From the NCBI GenBank assembly GCA_021818955.1, contig JAKASR010000001.1, positions 343,929 through 407,928 of the forward strand: a DNA stretch of 64,000 nucleotides, written 5' to 3'. Position 1 is the stretch's first letter. Every line of letters begins with the position of its first letter. Under the pieces are notes generated by a model. The model had not been told where the DNA came from. It ran no database searches and saw nothing but the letters and a program-made list of their open reading frames with translations. Made by a program: the position numbers and the translations under genes. Origin of the DNA: Acidobacteriota bacterium (GTDB taxonomy: Bacteria > Acidobacteriota > Terriglobia > Terriglobales > SCQP01). Below are positions 8,133 through 16,203 of this stretch, in pieces.

Positions 8133-8212
8133 ATGAGTATTCGCCATGTGTTCGGTTTCGGCCGGACCTTTGCGAAAGCGTCAGCGCCTAAAAGTAAAAG
8201 CGGCCGAGCCGC
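8133..8212 (+). repeat. R1 repeat, copy C
   Basis: Full R1 copy. Its hairpin reads GTTCGGT-TTCG-GCCGGAC, where two stem changes relative to the consensus both give G-U pairs. Read on the minus strand, its right end is GCGGC-TCG-GCCGC followed by TTTTACTTTT, the shape of an intrinsic terminator. The last codons and the stop of the minus-strand methyltransferase gene fall inside this segment. Confidence 0.85.
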
Positions 8213-8952
8213 GTGGCCGGCCGCACTAGCGCCAGCAGCGAAACTCCCCAAACCGGATCGAAACGGGACCAACAGGCGGGGCTGACGAGCAGAGTATAAA
8301 GGCTGCGGTTTACCCACTCCGGCGGCAGCCGGTCTTCCAGCCGCAATCCCTTCGATTGCCCTGGAAACAGGTGGCGCCAGCCGCGCGCGATGGCTATCGC
8401 CGGGAGGGCGGCAAAGTTGAACGCGCGGCAGAGCAGCACTTCGCCTCCCGCGTCCTGCAGCAGGCGCAGTAGCGATTTCCGGCTATAGCGCCGGTAATGG
8501 TGTAGCGCCACGTCCCAATCGCTCCACAGCCAGCTCAGTGCCGGCACCGTGAGCGCCAGCACCCCATCGGGGCGCAAAATGCGCAGCAACTCGCGCAGGG
8601 CGGCGCCGTCATCGGCCAGATGTTCCAGCACGTCCAGCGCGGTGGCGGCTCGGGCGCAGCCGGTGGCCAGCGGCAGTTGATCCACCCGCGCCTGCAGTAA
8701 TCCCAGCCCCCCGTGCGCCCGTGGTCGCGCCAGCCGTAGGCTTTCCACATGATCGTCGAGGCCAAGCACGCGGCAGACCGGCGCCATCTCCTCCAGCCAG
8801 GCGCCGGTGCCCGCGCCGGCATCCACCAGCAGGTCGCCGGCATTCAGGCGGACAAAGCGCTGCAACCAGTGCCGCACGATCGCCCGTTTGCCGCAATAAA
8901 ACCAATGCTGCCGGTCAATTCGCTCCAGGCGCTCGTATTCGGCCGGATTCAT
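8188..8952 (-). CDS. Class I SAM-dependent methyltransferase
   Basis: A 254-residue methyltransferase with the SAM-binding motif I LLVDAGAGTGAWLE (about residue 40), motif II around VLGLDDHVES and a downstream ALDVLEHLADD block typical of methyltransferase type 11/UbiG-like folds. The last residues (ATRLGRFYF) come from R1 copy C. The start overlaps the stop of the upstream GT2 gene by 4 bp, so the pair is translationally coupled. The pairing suggests methylation of a glycan or lipid-carrier intermediate; the substrate is not shown by the sequence. Confidence 0.8.
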   Translation of the reverse strand: MNPAEYERLERIDRQHWFYCGKRAIVRHWLQRFVRLNAGDLLVDAGAGTGAWLEEMAPVCRVLGLDDHVESLRLARPRAHGGLGLLQARVDQLPLATGCARAATALDVLEHLADDGAALRELLRILRPDGVLALTVPALSWLWSDWDVALHHYRRYSRKSLLRLLQDAGGEVLLCRAFNFAALPAIAIARGWRHLFPGQSKGLRLEDRLPPEWVNRSLYTLLVSPACWSRFDPVWGVSLLALVRPATRLGRFYF

Positions 8953-9941
8953 GGCTGCGCCGCGGCCGGGTTGTCCGGCCGGGTTTCCGCATAGGCCGGC
9001 TCCGCGCGGTGCATTCGTTGGATGATGTAGAGCGGCCGCGATTTGACTTCATCGTAGATGCGCCCAATGTATTCGCCGATCAATCCCAGCGAGATCAGTT
9101 GCACGCCTCCCAGAAACAGCACCGCGAAAATCGTGCTGGTATAACCCACGACCACCGGCTGATTGAATAGCCCGACGCCGCGGAACCTTTCAATCACGAT
9201 CACCAGCGCCCCGGCCAGCGCAAATCCGGCGATGCCCAGCCCTAATAGAATGCTGAGCCGCATGGGTTTATAGCTGAAGCTGAACACCGCGTCGAAGCCG
9301 TAACGCAGCAGGCGCAATAAACTTTGGTGCGAACGGCCCTGCGCCCGTTCGGCGCGATCGTAAGCAACCGTCGTGGTGCGAAACCCGATCCAGGCGCGCA
9401 GGCCGGGCAAATAGCGGTTGACTTCGCTCATCCGGCGCAACTCTGCCGCCGCCGCGCGGTCGAGCAGGCAAAAAATGCCGCCCCGGTCCGGCAAGGGGTA
9501 ATCCGAAAGATAGGCGAAGAGACGGTAAAACGCCGCCGTTAGCCAGCGCCGGGGCCCGCGTTCGGCGCGGCTTCGGCGCTCCGCCACGACCACCTGCGCG
9601 CCCTCTTGCCAGGCCGCGATCAGTTCGGGAATCAGTTCCGGCGGGTCCTGCAAATCGGCATCCATCAGTACGACGGCTTCCCCGCGGGCGATCCCCAATC
9701 CGGCGCTCAACGCCGCCTGGTGTCCCCAGTTCCGCGAAAGCTCCACCATCACGATCCGCCGGTCTTGGTTCTGCAGTCTCCGCAGTTGATCGAGACTGTC
9801 GTCCCGGCTGCCATCGTCCACGAAGATCAGCTCGCAGCTCATGCCGGTCCGATCCACCGCCGCCCGCAGTCGCTCATAAAGCGATGGTAGCAACTCGGCT
9901 TCATTGAATATCGGCAGAACAATGGATAGCATGCCGGTCAT
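8949..9941 (-). CDS. GT2 polyprenyl-phosphate glycosyltransferase (DPM1/ArnC/GtrB-like)
   Basis: Transfers a sugar from a nucleotide donor to polyprenyl phosphate at the inner membrane. The 330-residue protein has the GT-A start LSIVLPIFNEAELLPSLYE, the donor motifs VDDGSRDDSL and MDADLQDPPELI, a DRGGIFCLLDR block in the catalytic domain and two C-terminal membrane helices (around residues 228-255 and 265-290). This is the usual architecture of enzymes that feed GT-C proteins, three of which flank it. Its stop overlaps the start of the methyltransferase gene. Confidence 0.9.
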   Translation of the reverse strand: MTGMLSIVLPIFNEAELLPSLYERLRAAVDRTGMSCELIFVDDGSRDDSLDQLRRLQNQDRRIVMVELSRNWGHQAALSAGLGIARGEAVVLMDADLQDPPELIPELIAAWQEGAQVVVAERRSRAERGPRRWLTAAFYRLFAYLSDYPLPDRGGIFCLLDRAAAAELRRMSEVNRYLPGLRAWIGFRTTTVAYDRAERAQGRSHQSLLRLLRYGFDAVFSFSYKPMRLSILLGLGIAGFALAGALVIVIERFRGVGLFNQPVVVGYTSTIFAVLFLGGVQLISLGLIGEYIGRIYDEVKSRPLYIIQRMHRAEPAYAETRPDNPAAAQP

Positions 9942-9983
9942 TTACGCCATATTACCGCGGGGCTTGCCCATCGGCGTTAATGG

Positions 9984-10007
9984 AAAAGTAAAAGCGGCCG
10001 AGCCGCC
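9984..10007 (+). repeat. R1 right-end fragment
   Basis: AAAAGTAAAAGCGGCCGAGCCGCC is identical to the right end of R1 copies A and C. Only the right hairpin and its A-rich flank are present, so this looks like a solo or truncated element in the divergent gap between the GT2 and the next GT-C gene. Confidence 0.7.
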
Positions 10008-10063
10008 GCATCGGTTTGGTCATGGCATTATGATGGGAAATATTTCCGCTCCCGGCATGCATA

Positions 10064-11647
10064 ATGCAATCATCACCCGCGGTCGCGCTTAAACCTGTAG
10101 AAACTTTTACCAGTCGGGTGGCGAAGTGGCCGGTGGTCGTCCTGCTGCTGGCGCTGGTATTTGGCTACGGCGGGGTGCGCCTGCTCACCGCCAATGCTCG
10201 CCTGCTGACTTTGCGGCAAGATGTCACTTATCCGGAAAGCACGGATATTCAACTTGCGCTTTGGACGGCGCAAACCGGCCGCATTTTGCCGCATTTTCAC
10301 TCGCCCCCCTTTACCCCCGCCATTTATGGGCCTGGCTTTTATTTGCTCTTGGCCGCGGCGGCGCGTCAATTTCACGCCGGCTTTTTCCCCTTATTGGTTG
10401 CCGCCCGCGCTGCTGCGTATGGCGGTTTTATAGGGCTGTTGGCCTTGATTTTTATTTATCTCCGGCGCGGCCGCGCCCTCGGCTGGCTGCCTGCGGTGGC
10501 CGCGGTCGCGGCCTTGGCGGCGACTGCGGATTTTTCTCTGTGGATTGCCAGCGCGCGTCCTGACCTGCCGGCCTTGTTGCTCACCATCGCGGGCTTGTTG
10601 CTTGCGGCCTGGCCGCCGCCGGCTTCGCGTCGCCGGCTGGCCGCCGCCGGCGTGGCTTGCGCCGCCGCCTGGCTGCTCAAACAATCGTTTATTACCGCTC
10701 CTTTGGCTGTGCTGCTTAGCCTGCTGTTCCGGCGCCGCGGGCGTGATGCGGGCATTTTTGTTGCCGCCGGTGTCTTGACGGCCGCGCTCGGCTTCGCCTG
10801 GCCGCTGCTTCATGGCGAGTCGATGCTAAAGGCCATGCTGCTGTTGCGGCATTCCGTCATGCAGCCGGGCGCGGGTTGGCACATGTTTTTCGCTAGTGTA
10901 ACCTCGCCCGCCAACACTTTGTTGTTCCTGCTGGGCTGGCTGGGCTTCTGCTGCTCGCGGCGTCGGCCCGAATGGGCGCTGCCGCGCCTCTATTTTCTTC
11001 TGGCTTGGACCTTGCCGGTCATCCCCATCATGCAGGCCGGCGCCGCGGTGAATTATTTGTTCGAAGGCTGGACCGCCAGCGCGCTGCTCTTGCCCCTCGC
11101 GCTCGATTGCCTGCAATTCCACTGGCGTAAAATTAGCCCCCTCTCGCAAGCCTTGACGCTCGCGCTCTTGCTGTTTTATTTCTGGAACTATCAGCTGCCG
11201 CCTTATCGCTTCCTGGTGGTGCCCGCTCATAACTATGGCGATTTGCGCCCGCTGCGCCGGATGCGCGTGTTTTCCAGCGACGATTTCCTCGCCGTGCACA
11301 GCCGCCGTCCTGAACTGCTCGATCCTTACCTGGCGCGCGTCCTTGAGTTGACCGGCCATTTTTCTTCCGCGCCGATTCTCGCGCGCCTCGATCATAAAAC
11401 CTATAACGAGCTGTTTCTGGGCGATGCGGGAGGGGCGTTGCCGGCCTATCGGGGCATCCCTTATTACAGCCGCGCGGAAATTATTGCAATTCGAGAAAAC
11501 TATCGTTTACTTTGTGCCGCCGGCGGCATCACCGTCTGGCTGCCTCGGCGCCGCCCTCCACCCTTGAATCGGGCATCGGCCTCGCGGCTATTGAACCGTT
11601 CCTGCCAGCCCCAGCCGTTTCGCCTTCACCGCAACGGCCGTTACTAG
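10064..11647 (+). CDS. GT-C-like polytopic membrane glycosyltransferase
   Basis: A 527-residue integral membrane protein with about ten hydrophobic helices, beginning after a short N-terminus (helix about residues 22-42). The first large loop contains DVTYPESTDIQ followed by an amphipathic stretch, in the position where GT39-type enzymes keep an acidic catalytic motif, though the canonical DE pair is replaced by ESTD. A soluble C-terminal domain follows the last helix. It is flanked by a GT2 donor enzyme and another large GT-C-like protein. Family assignment is by architecture and context, not by a decisive motif. Confidence 0.65.
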   Translation: MQSSPAVALKPVETFTSRVAKWPVVVLLLALVFGYGGVRLLTANARLLTLRQDVTYPESTDIQLALWTAQTGRILPHFHSPPFTPAIYGPGFYLLLAAAARQFHAGFFPLLVAARAAAYGGFIGLLALIFIYLRRGRALGWLPAVAAVAALAATADFSLWIASARPDLPALLLTIAGLLLAAWPPPASRRRLAAAGVACAAAWLLKQSFITAPLAVLLSLLFRRRGRDAGIFVAAGVLTAALGFAWPLLHGESMLKAMLLLRHSVMQPGAGWHMFFASVTSPANTLLFLLGWLGFCCSRRRPEWALPRLYFLLAWTLPVIPIMQAGAAVNYLFEGWTASALLLPLALDCLQFHWRKISPLSQALTLALLLFYFWNYQLPPYRFLVVPAHNYGDLRPLRRMRVFSSDDFLAVHSRRPELLDPYLARVLELTGHFSSAPILARLDHKTYNELFLGDAGGALPAYRGIPYYSRAEIIAIRENYRLLCAAGGITVWLPRRRPPPLNRASASRLLNRSCQPQPFRLHRNGRY

Positions 11648-11715
11648 AAGCGTTAACGGCCGAGTCGAACAGCAGTTATCGTCCTTGGCAATTCTGCGAA
11701 AATTGCGCCTGGCCA
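11648..11715 (+). repeat. R2 repeat, copy 3 (eroded), plus GCAATT hairpin module
   Basis: Starts AAGCGTTAACGGCCGAGTCG directly after a gene stop, as in other copies, but loses the match after about 45 bases. It then runs into GCAATTCTGCGAAAATTGC, an imperfect version of the palindrome seen twice at 8061-8111. R1 copy D follows, so the order R2, palindrome, R1 is the same as at 7963-8212. Confidence 0.7.
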
Positions 11716-11727
11716 TGCCCGGCAGCC

Positions 11728-11807
11728 ATGAGTATTCGCCCTGCGTCCGGCTGCGGCCGGACCTTTGCGAAAGCGTCAGCGCCTAAAAATAAAAGCGGCC
11801 GAGCCGC
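11728..11807 (+). repeat. R1 repeat, copy D
   Basis: Full R1 copy. The stem GTCCGGC/GCCGGAC is intact and the loop is TGCG instead of TTCG, which still belongs to the UNCG tetraloop class. Its right end abuts the stop codon of the minus-strand gene at 11807, and on that strand it reads hairpin then TTTTATTTTT-like sequence, suiting a terminator for that gene. Confidence 0.85.
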
Positions 11808-13783
11808 TATTCCCAGGGCAGGCGTAGTTTATGCCAGTGAGTTTTTATCGCGTATGAAGGTTGAATCCGATAAATGCGCGCCCCATAAACGGCGTTGCCG
11901 TAATAATGAGTTTGCCGGTAATGTTGTTCAATCCAGGCCAGCACGCGGCGATCAAAAGCATGGCCAAAGCGGGTGTCTTTCTGCCCGGCGGGAAAATATT
12001 CGGGAAAGGTGCGCTTGAAAATCACAATCGTTTGTGGGCGCGACCGGCGCAGCATGGCTAATGCTTGATGCTCGTGCCGCGGTCCGCTGATATAGCCGGG
12101 GATCAGGTGATCGTAAGGCAGGGGCGAGACTCGATTCGTCATCACATATAAAAACGCGCTCTCGGGAATGGACAGCAGCCGCCGGCCTGGATGCCGCTGG
12201 AGCGCCTTGAGGGTCTGTCGCCACACCTGGCCGCGGGCGGCGCCGGCGCGAATTTCCCCCGCCGGCGATTGTACCGGGAAATTCCGGTTGCGCGCCGCTT
12301 GCAGATCTTGCCAGGCATAGCCGGCGAGCGTCAGCGCCAATAGCGCCGACACGGCCACTCCCGCGGTGGCTACGGTTCGATTCGCCTGGGGTCGCTTCCT
12401 GGTGTGCAAATCATTGTCCGGAATTTCGCTTGGGGCTGTATCTGGCCGCGTAGTCTGGAGAGTGGGCTTGTTGGTGGGTTTGAAACTCCCGGTCAGGACT
12501 AGGGGTAGCGCTTCCCAGACGAAATAGATCCATACCGGTATGAAAGGCCAGCATAAGAGATTGGCATAGCCGGTAAGATTGGGGTTGCCCAGGGTGCGCG
12601 TCAGCAATACGCCGCCGGCGGCCAGCGGCAAAATCAGCATGCGTTCTTTTTCAGTCCATTGCCGGCGTAAACGCACGGCCAAAATGCCCAGTAAAAACAG
12701 CAGGTAGAGCGGCCAAAAATAAAAATCGAATACTTTCCAGCTCAGCTCGCGCCCCCATTGCTTTTGCCATAGCCACAGCGGAAACAGCAGCAGGCAAGGG
12801 AGGGTCGCGATTCGGGAAAGGGGGCGGCGCGCGAGTCGCTCCAGACCGCGTAAGAGCCAGTGGATGCCTACGATCCAGGCCAGCGACGGCGCCCACCATT
12901 GGCGCTGACGCCACCAGAAAATAAACCAATCGCGGTGCGGATGCGCGGCGGAAAGGCGGCGATAAAAAATACGCTGGTTGTGGAGTAGATACAGCGGTAA
13001 TAAATTTTCTCCCGCTAATTGCCTCCAGCCCAGGCGCAACAAAAAATAACCGTAAACACCGAACGACAATAGCGCTGCGGGCGCCGCCACAACCAGCCAG
13101 GCCCGGGTGCGGGCGATGCCGCGCTGGTCGAATCCGGGCGCGGCCAGCGTGATGAGCGCCACCACGATGGCGGCAATCCCAAATTCCTGCTTGGTAAGCA
13201 GGCAAAAGCCGGTAAGAGTTCCAAGCCCCCACAGTTGCCACTCCGCCTTGGGCCCGGGATGTTGCCGCTCGATCCCTATCCATAGCGCCAAAGCCAGCCA
13301 CAACAATCCGTAATTAGCGGCAAAAGTATAGGGATAAACGTAATTGAACAGCGAGACACGGAAGGCGAATACGACCAGCACGGCGGCGCTGGCCAGCCAG
13401 GCGTTCCAGGGCGTTAAAAGTTTACGCGCGATGCCGTAGCTGGCTAAGACGATGCCTAGCGCCGCCAGTAGCCCGCTGATATAAAAAACATCCAAATGCA
13501 GCCCAAATATCCGTAATAAAAACGAATTCCAATACGGCGCCAGCGGGCCAAATTGATATTGCACGTCGCGATACAGCATCACCGCGCCCCCGGGTAATTG
13601 GCCGGCGAGCCGCGCCGCGATGTAAGCGTCGCGACCGCAATCCACATCCAAGTCCGGCCAGGTGGCCCAGGTGGTGGCCCCCAATACCGCCCACAGGCCG
13701 ATGAGTCCTCCCCAACTCAGCGCCTGCGGCCACCATGGACTGCGTGGCGTGGCGGGGGTTGCGTGAGGTGCGGTGGTCGCCAT
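11807..13783 (-). CDS. Large polytopic membrane protein, GT-C-like
   Basis: A 658-residue membrane protein with a first helix at about residues 22-44, a loop carrying DLDVDCGRDAYIAARLAGG-like sequence and the YRDVQYQFGPLAPYWNS motif, then about ten more helices and a soluble C-terminal domain. The acidic first loop followed by a Y-x-PF/GPL motif is typical of GT39/GT87-like sugar transferases. It converges with the preceding GT-C gene, with an R1/R2 repeat between the two stops. Donor and acceptor are unknown. Confidence 0.65.
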   Translation of the reverse strand: MATTAPHATPATPRSPWWPQALSWGGLIGLWAVLGATTWATWPDLDVDCGRDAYIAARLAGQLPGGAVMLYRDVQYQFGPLAPYWNSFLLRIFGLHLDVFYISGLLAALGIVLASYGIARKLLTPWNAWLASAAVLVVFAFRVSLFNYVYPYTFAANYGLLWLALALWIGIERQHPGPKAEWQLWGLGTLTGFCLLTKQEFGIAAIVVALITLAAPGFDQRGIARTRAWLVVAAPAALLSFGVYGYFLLRLGWRQLAGENLLPLYLLHNQRIFYRRLSAAHPHRDWFIFWWRQRQWWAPSLAWIVGIHWLLRGLERLARRPLSRIATLPCLLLFPLWLWQKQWGRELSWKVFDFYFWPLYLLFLLGILAVRLRRQWTEKERMLILPLAAGGVLLTRTLGNPNLTGYANLLCWPFIPVWIYFVWEALPLVLTGSFKPTNKPTLQTTRPDTAPSEIPDNDLHTRKRPQANRTVATAGVAVSALLALTLAGYAWQDLQAARNRNFPVQSPAGEIRAGAARGQVWRQTLKALQRHPGRRLLSIPESAFLYVMTNRVSPLPYDHLIPGYISGPRHEHQALAMLRRSRPQTIVIFKRTFPEYFPAGQKDTRFGHAFDRRVLAWIEQHYRQTHYYGNAVYGARIYRIQPSYAIKTHWHKLRLPWE

Positions 13784-13813
13784 CCCGCAATGTTATAATC
13801 CAGCCACTTCCCT

Positions 13814-14071
13814 ATGAAAGCATTTGTGCATGTCAGCCTGAAAAAAAGCGTGCTCGATCCTCAAGGCAAAACCGTGCAGGCCGCTTTACAACGCCTGGGA
13901 TACAGTCAGATCGCGGCAGTGCGCCAGGGAAAAAGCTTTGAACTCGATTTGGAGCCGGGGCTGTCCGAGCCGGACGCGCGCCAATTGCTGGAACGCATCG
14001 CCCGGGATGTGCTGGCTAATCCCGTTATCGAAGAATACCGGATTGAAGTGCTGCCCAACGGCAAGCGCTAA
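13814..14071 (+). CDS. purS: Phosphoribosylformylglycinamidine synthase subunit PurS
   Basis: PurS is the small bridging subunit of the PurLQS complex that makes formylglycinamidine ribonucleotide in purine biosynthesis. The 85-residue product has the family pattern: N-terminal KAFVHVSLKKSVLDPQGKTVQ, then LGYSQIAAVRQGKSFEL and the C-terminal VLANPVIEEYRIEV. purQ and purL are not next to it; the downstream gene is an unrelated secreted protein, so PurS is encoded alone here. Confidence 0.93.
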   Translation: MKAFVHVSLKKSVLDPQGKTVQAALQRLGYSQIAAVRQGKSFELDLEPGLSEPDARQLLERIARDVLANPVIEEYRIEVLPNGKR

Positions 14072-14204
14072 CTTGCCCGGCCTGGAAAAAGCCGCCGCTG
14101 CAATGCGCGCTTGACTTCGCCCTATCCCTTGCTAGCATCGAAGTAATCGGGTAGGCAGGGCTGGCATTTTCTTAACAACTGCCCGGAGGTTTGTGAGGAC
14201 TCGC

Positions 14205-15950
14205 ATGCAAACTTCCCGATGCATGTATGCCTGGGGCTGGGCTTTTGCGCTCGGCTTCTTCCCGGCGGTCGCGCAGCGCCCGCCGCATTTTACCAAGCAA
14301 GTCCCGCTGGTCAACTTGACTCTGGTCGCCACCGGCGCCAACGGCAAGCCTTACCTCGGCCTCCAGCCAAGCCAACTCGTGATCAGGGAAAACGGCCACC
14401 GGCAAAAGCTGATCGGTTTTCGCCCGGCTTGGCTGCCCGCGCCCGCCTCGGCTTCGCCGGCCGCCTCGGGTTTGACCGCCGCTTTAAAAACCCGATCCGC
14501 CTGGCCGCCGGCTGCCGCCAGCGCCAATCTCCGCTATATCGCCCTGGCGGTGGACGAAATGGCGCTCTCGCCGCTGGAGCGCACGCATCTGATTTCGTCT
14601 TTGCGCAACTTTTTCGCCCAGCCCTCGACCCAGCCTGTCGCCTTTGCTATTTTCGCGTTTCGCCATGGCTTGAAGCTGGTGCAGACCTTTACCGACGATC
14701 CCGCCACCTTGCGGGCCGCCTTGGACAAATTGGCCCGCGATCCGCTTTCGCCCTCGCGCCATCAGACGGTGGATAATCTTTTGCAGGATTTGAACGATTG
14801 CCGCTGCCTGACCGGCAATGCCGAGTTGAATGATGGCGTGCGCGGCAGCGCTCCCACCGGCAATCTCTTCGCGATCATGCGCAGCAGTGCGCCACAGGAT
14901 AGCCTCAAGGCCGCCCACCGCTGCGGTTTCCTGATCGCCCACAGTTTCCGCGGCCAGCAGGAGCAGTTGAGCCAGTTGGAATTGGACGATATGCGGGCTT
15001 TGATTGCGCTTCTGGGCGTTATCCCCGGCGAAAAGCAGGTGATCTATCTCGGCCACGGATTCCTGCTCAATCCCGGCGATCTGGCCTATCGCGCCTATAC
15101 CAGTTATTTCGATGCCCAGCCGATGTACGCCGGCCAGCTCGAACATCAGCTTTCAATGCGCGAGTTGGCGGCCGCCGCTCAGGCTGACGATGTCACCGTC
15201 GATGCGCTCGATTTGCATAGCCTGCGCGCCGATTCCTTGAGCGGCAATACCGGCGGCAATTTCGGCCATGCCGGCGCGGGCCAAAGCCACGCCGCCGGAG
15301 ATGCCGGACCGGGCCAGGGCGCGATAGCGGCGATGAATTTTCTTATGGTCCGCGACCGCGCTACCGGCAATGCGCTCCGGCAAATGGCTGCTCTCACCGG
15401 CGGCCGCGCCTATCTGGACCGCAATCATTGGCAGCCCGGCTTGCGCCAGGCCACCAGCAATCTGGCCGGCATCTATTACGCCGCCTATATCCCCGCCGAT
15501 CGCAAACTGGATGGCTCCTATCGCCGCATTTCACTGCAATTCCTTCCGCCCGCGGGGGTCCACGGGGTCAGCGTGCAAACCCGTCCCGGCTACTTCGCCC
15601 GCCCCTGGCATCGCCTGCCGCTGCGTTTTCATGTCGATCCCCCGGCCAATTATCAGGGAAAGTTGATGATCGCGGTCCGCTGCAGCCTGCCGGCGAAAAG
15701 CCTGCATTGGCATCAGCGCCAGGGGCAACGCTATGACCAACTGGTGGCCATGTCCCGCGTGCTGAACGCGAGCGGCCAGGTGGTGCATCGCCAGTTTTAT
15801 GCCTGGCCGGTTGAACCCGGCAAGGATGGCCGCGTCCACTTTGGCTTTGGACTCTTCCTGCCGCCAGGCAAGTATTACTACCTGGTGCGCATCCAGGAAC
15901 CCGGCGCTCGCCGGCTGGCCGAACTCTCTACCCGACTCTCGATCAAATAA
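14205..15950 (+). CDS. VWFA-related domain secreted protein (acidobacterial type)
   Basis: An exported protein of about 581 residues with a signal peptide (ending near PAVAQ) and the pattern of the VWFA-related family common in Acidobacteriota: an early KQVPLVNLTLVATGANGKPY followed by LQPSQLVIRENGHRQ, then a Rossmann-like region with ALAVDEMALSPLERTHL and YLGHGFLLNP. The canonical DxSxS metal motif is not evident. The C-terminal part (PPADRKLDGSYRRI, VQTRPGYFA) matches the family tail. I chose the ATG at 14205 because GAGG lies 6 bases upstream; a GTG at 14193 is an alternative. The role is unknown, possibly adhesion or surface interaction. Confidence 0.8.
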   Translation: MQTSRCMYAWGWAFALGFFPAVAQRPPHFTKQVPLVNLTLVATGANGKPYLGLQPSQLVIRENGHRQKLIGFRPAWLPAPASASPAASGLTAALKTRSAWPPAAASANLRYIALAVDEMALSPLERTHLISSLRNFFAQPSTQPVAFAIFAFRHGLKLVQTFTDDPATLRAALDKLARDPLSPSRHQTVDNLLQDLNDCRCLTGNAELNDGVRGSAPTGNLFAIMRSSAPQDSLKAAHRCGFLIAHSFRGQQEQLSQLELDDMRALIALLGVIPGEKQVIYLGHGFLLNPGDLAYRAYTSYFDAQPMYAGQLEHQLSMRELAAAAQADDVTVDALDLHSLRADSLSGNTGGNFGHAGAGQSHAAGDAGPGQGAIAAMNFLMVRDRATGNALRQMAALTGGRAYLDRNHWQPGLRQATSNLAGIYYAAYIPADRKLDGSYRRISLQFLPPAGVHGVSVQTRPGYFARPWHRLPLRFHVDPPANYQGKLMIAVRCSLPAKSLHWHQRQGQRYDQLVAMSRVLNASGQVVHRQFYAWPVEPGKDGRVHFGFGLFLPPGKYYYLVRIQEPGARRLAELSTRLSIK

Positions 15951-15961
15951 ACCTTTATGTG

Positions 15962-16112
15962 CGTGAAATAACCCGATTTTTTCCCGTTATTCCAAGTGCG
16001 TGGATTTGGAATAACGGGAGCAAGTTCTTGAATCTAAAGGCTGTTCCCGTTATTCCAAGCCTGAGACAACGGGCTTAATTTTGGAATAACCGGCCTTTTC
16101 GTGGAATAACGC
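15962..16112. repeat. Cluster of CCCGTTATTCCAA inverted repeats
   Basis: Between convergent genes, CCCGTTATTCCAA (15983-15995) faces its exact inverse TTGGAATAACGGG (16006-16018) across a 10-base loop, giving a perfect 13 bp stem. CCCGTTATTCCAA recurs at 16046-16058 and is matched by TTGGAATAACCGG at 16081-16093. Further partial units are GTGGAATAAC at 16101-16110 and GTGAAATAACCCG at 15964-15976. No U-run follows the stems, so simple intrinsic termination is not obvious. It could be a REP-like hairpin array, a bidirectional transcription stop or a protein-binding cluster. Confidence 0.8.
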
Positions 16113-16203
16113 TTTATTTTCAGTAATTTAAGCTCGCGGTAAGCATGAAAATTGTCCAATATTTTGTACACTAGTCCGTTAGTAACGAAAAGAGCGTGAC
16201 CGC

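Noticed and set aside
8133..8285. Possible small proteins beginning MSIRHVSGFGRTFAKAS encoded by R1 copies
   Set aside because: The downstream reading differs completely between copies, no ribosome-binding site precedes the ATG, and the substitutions preserve RNA stems rather than codons.
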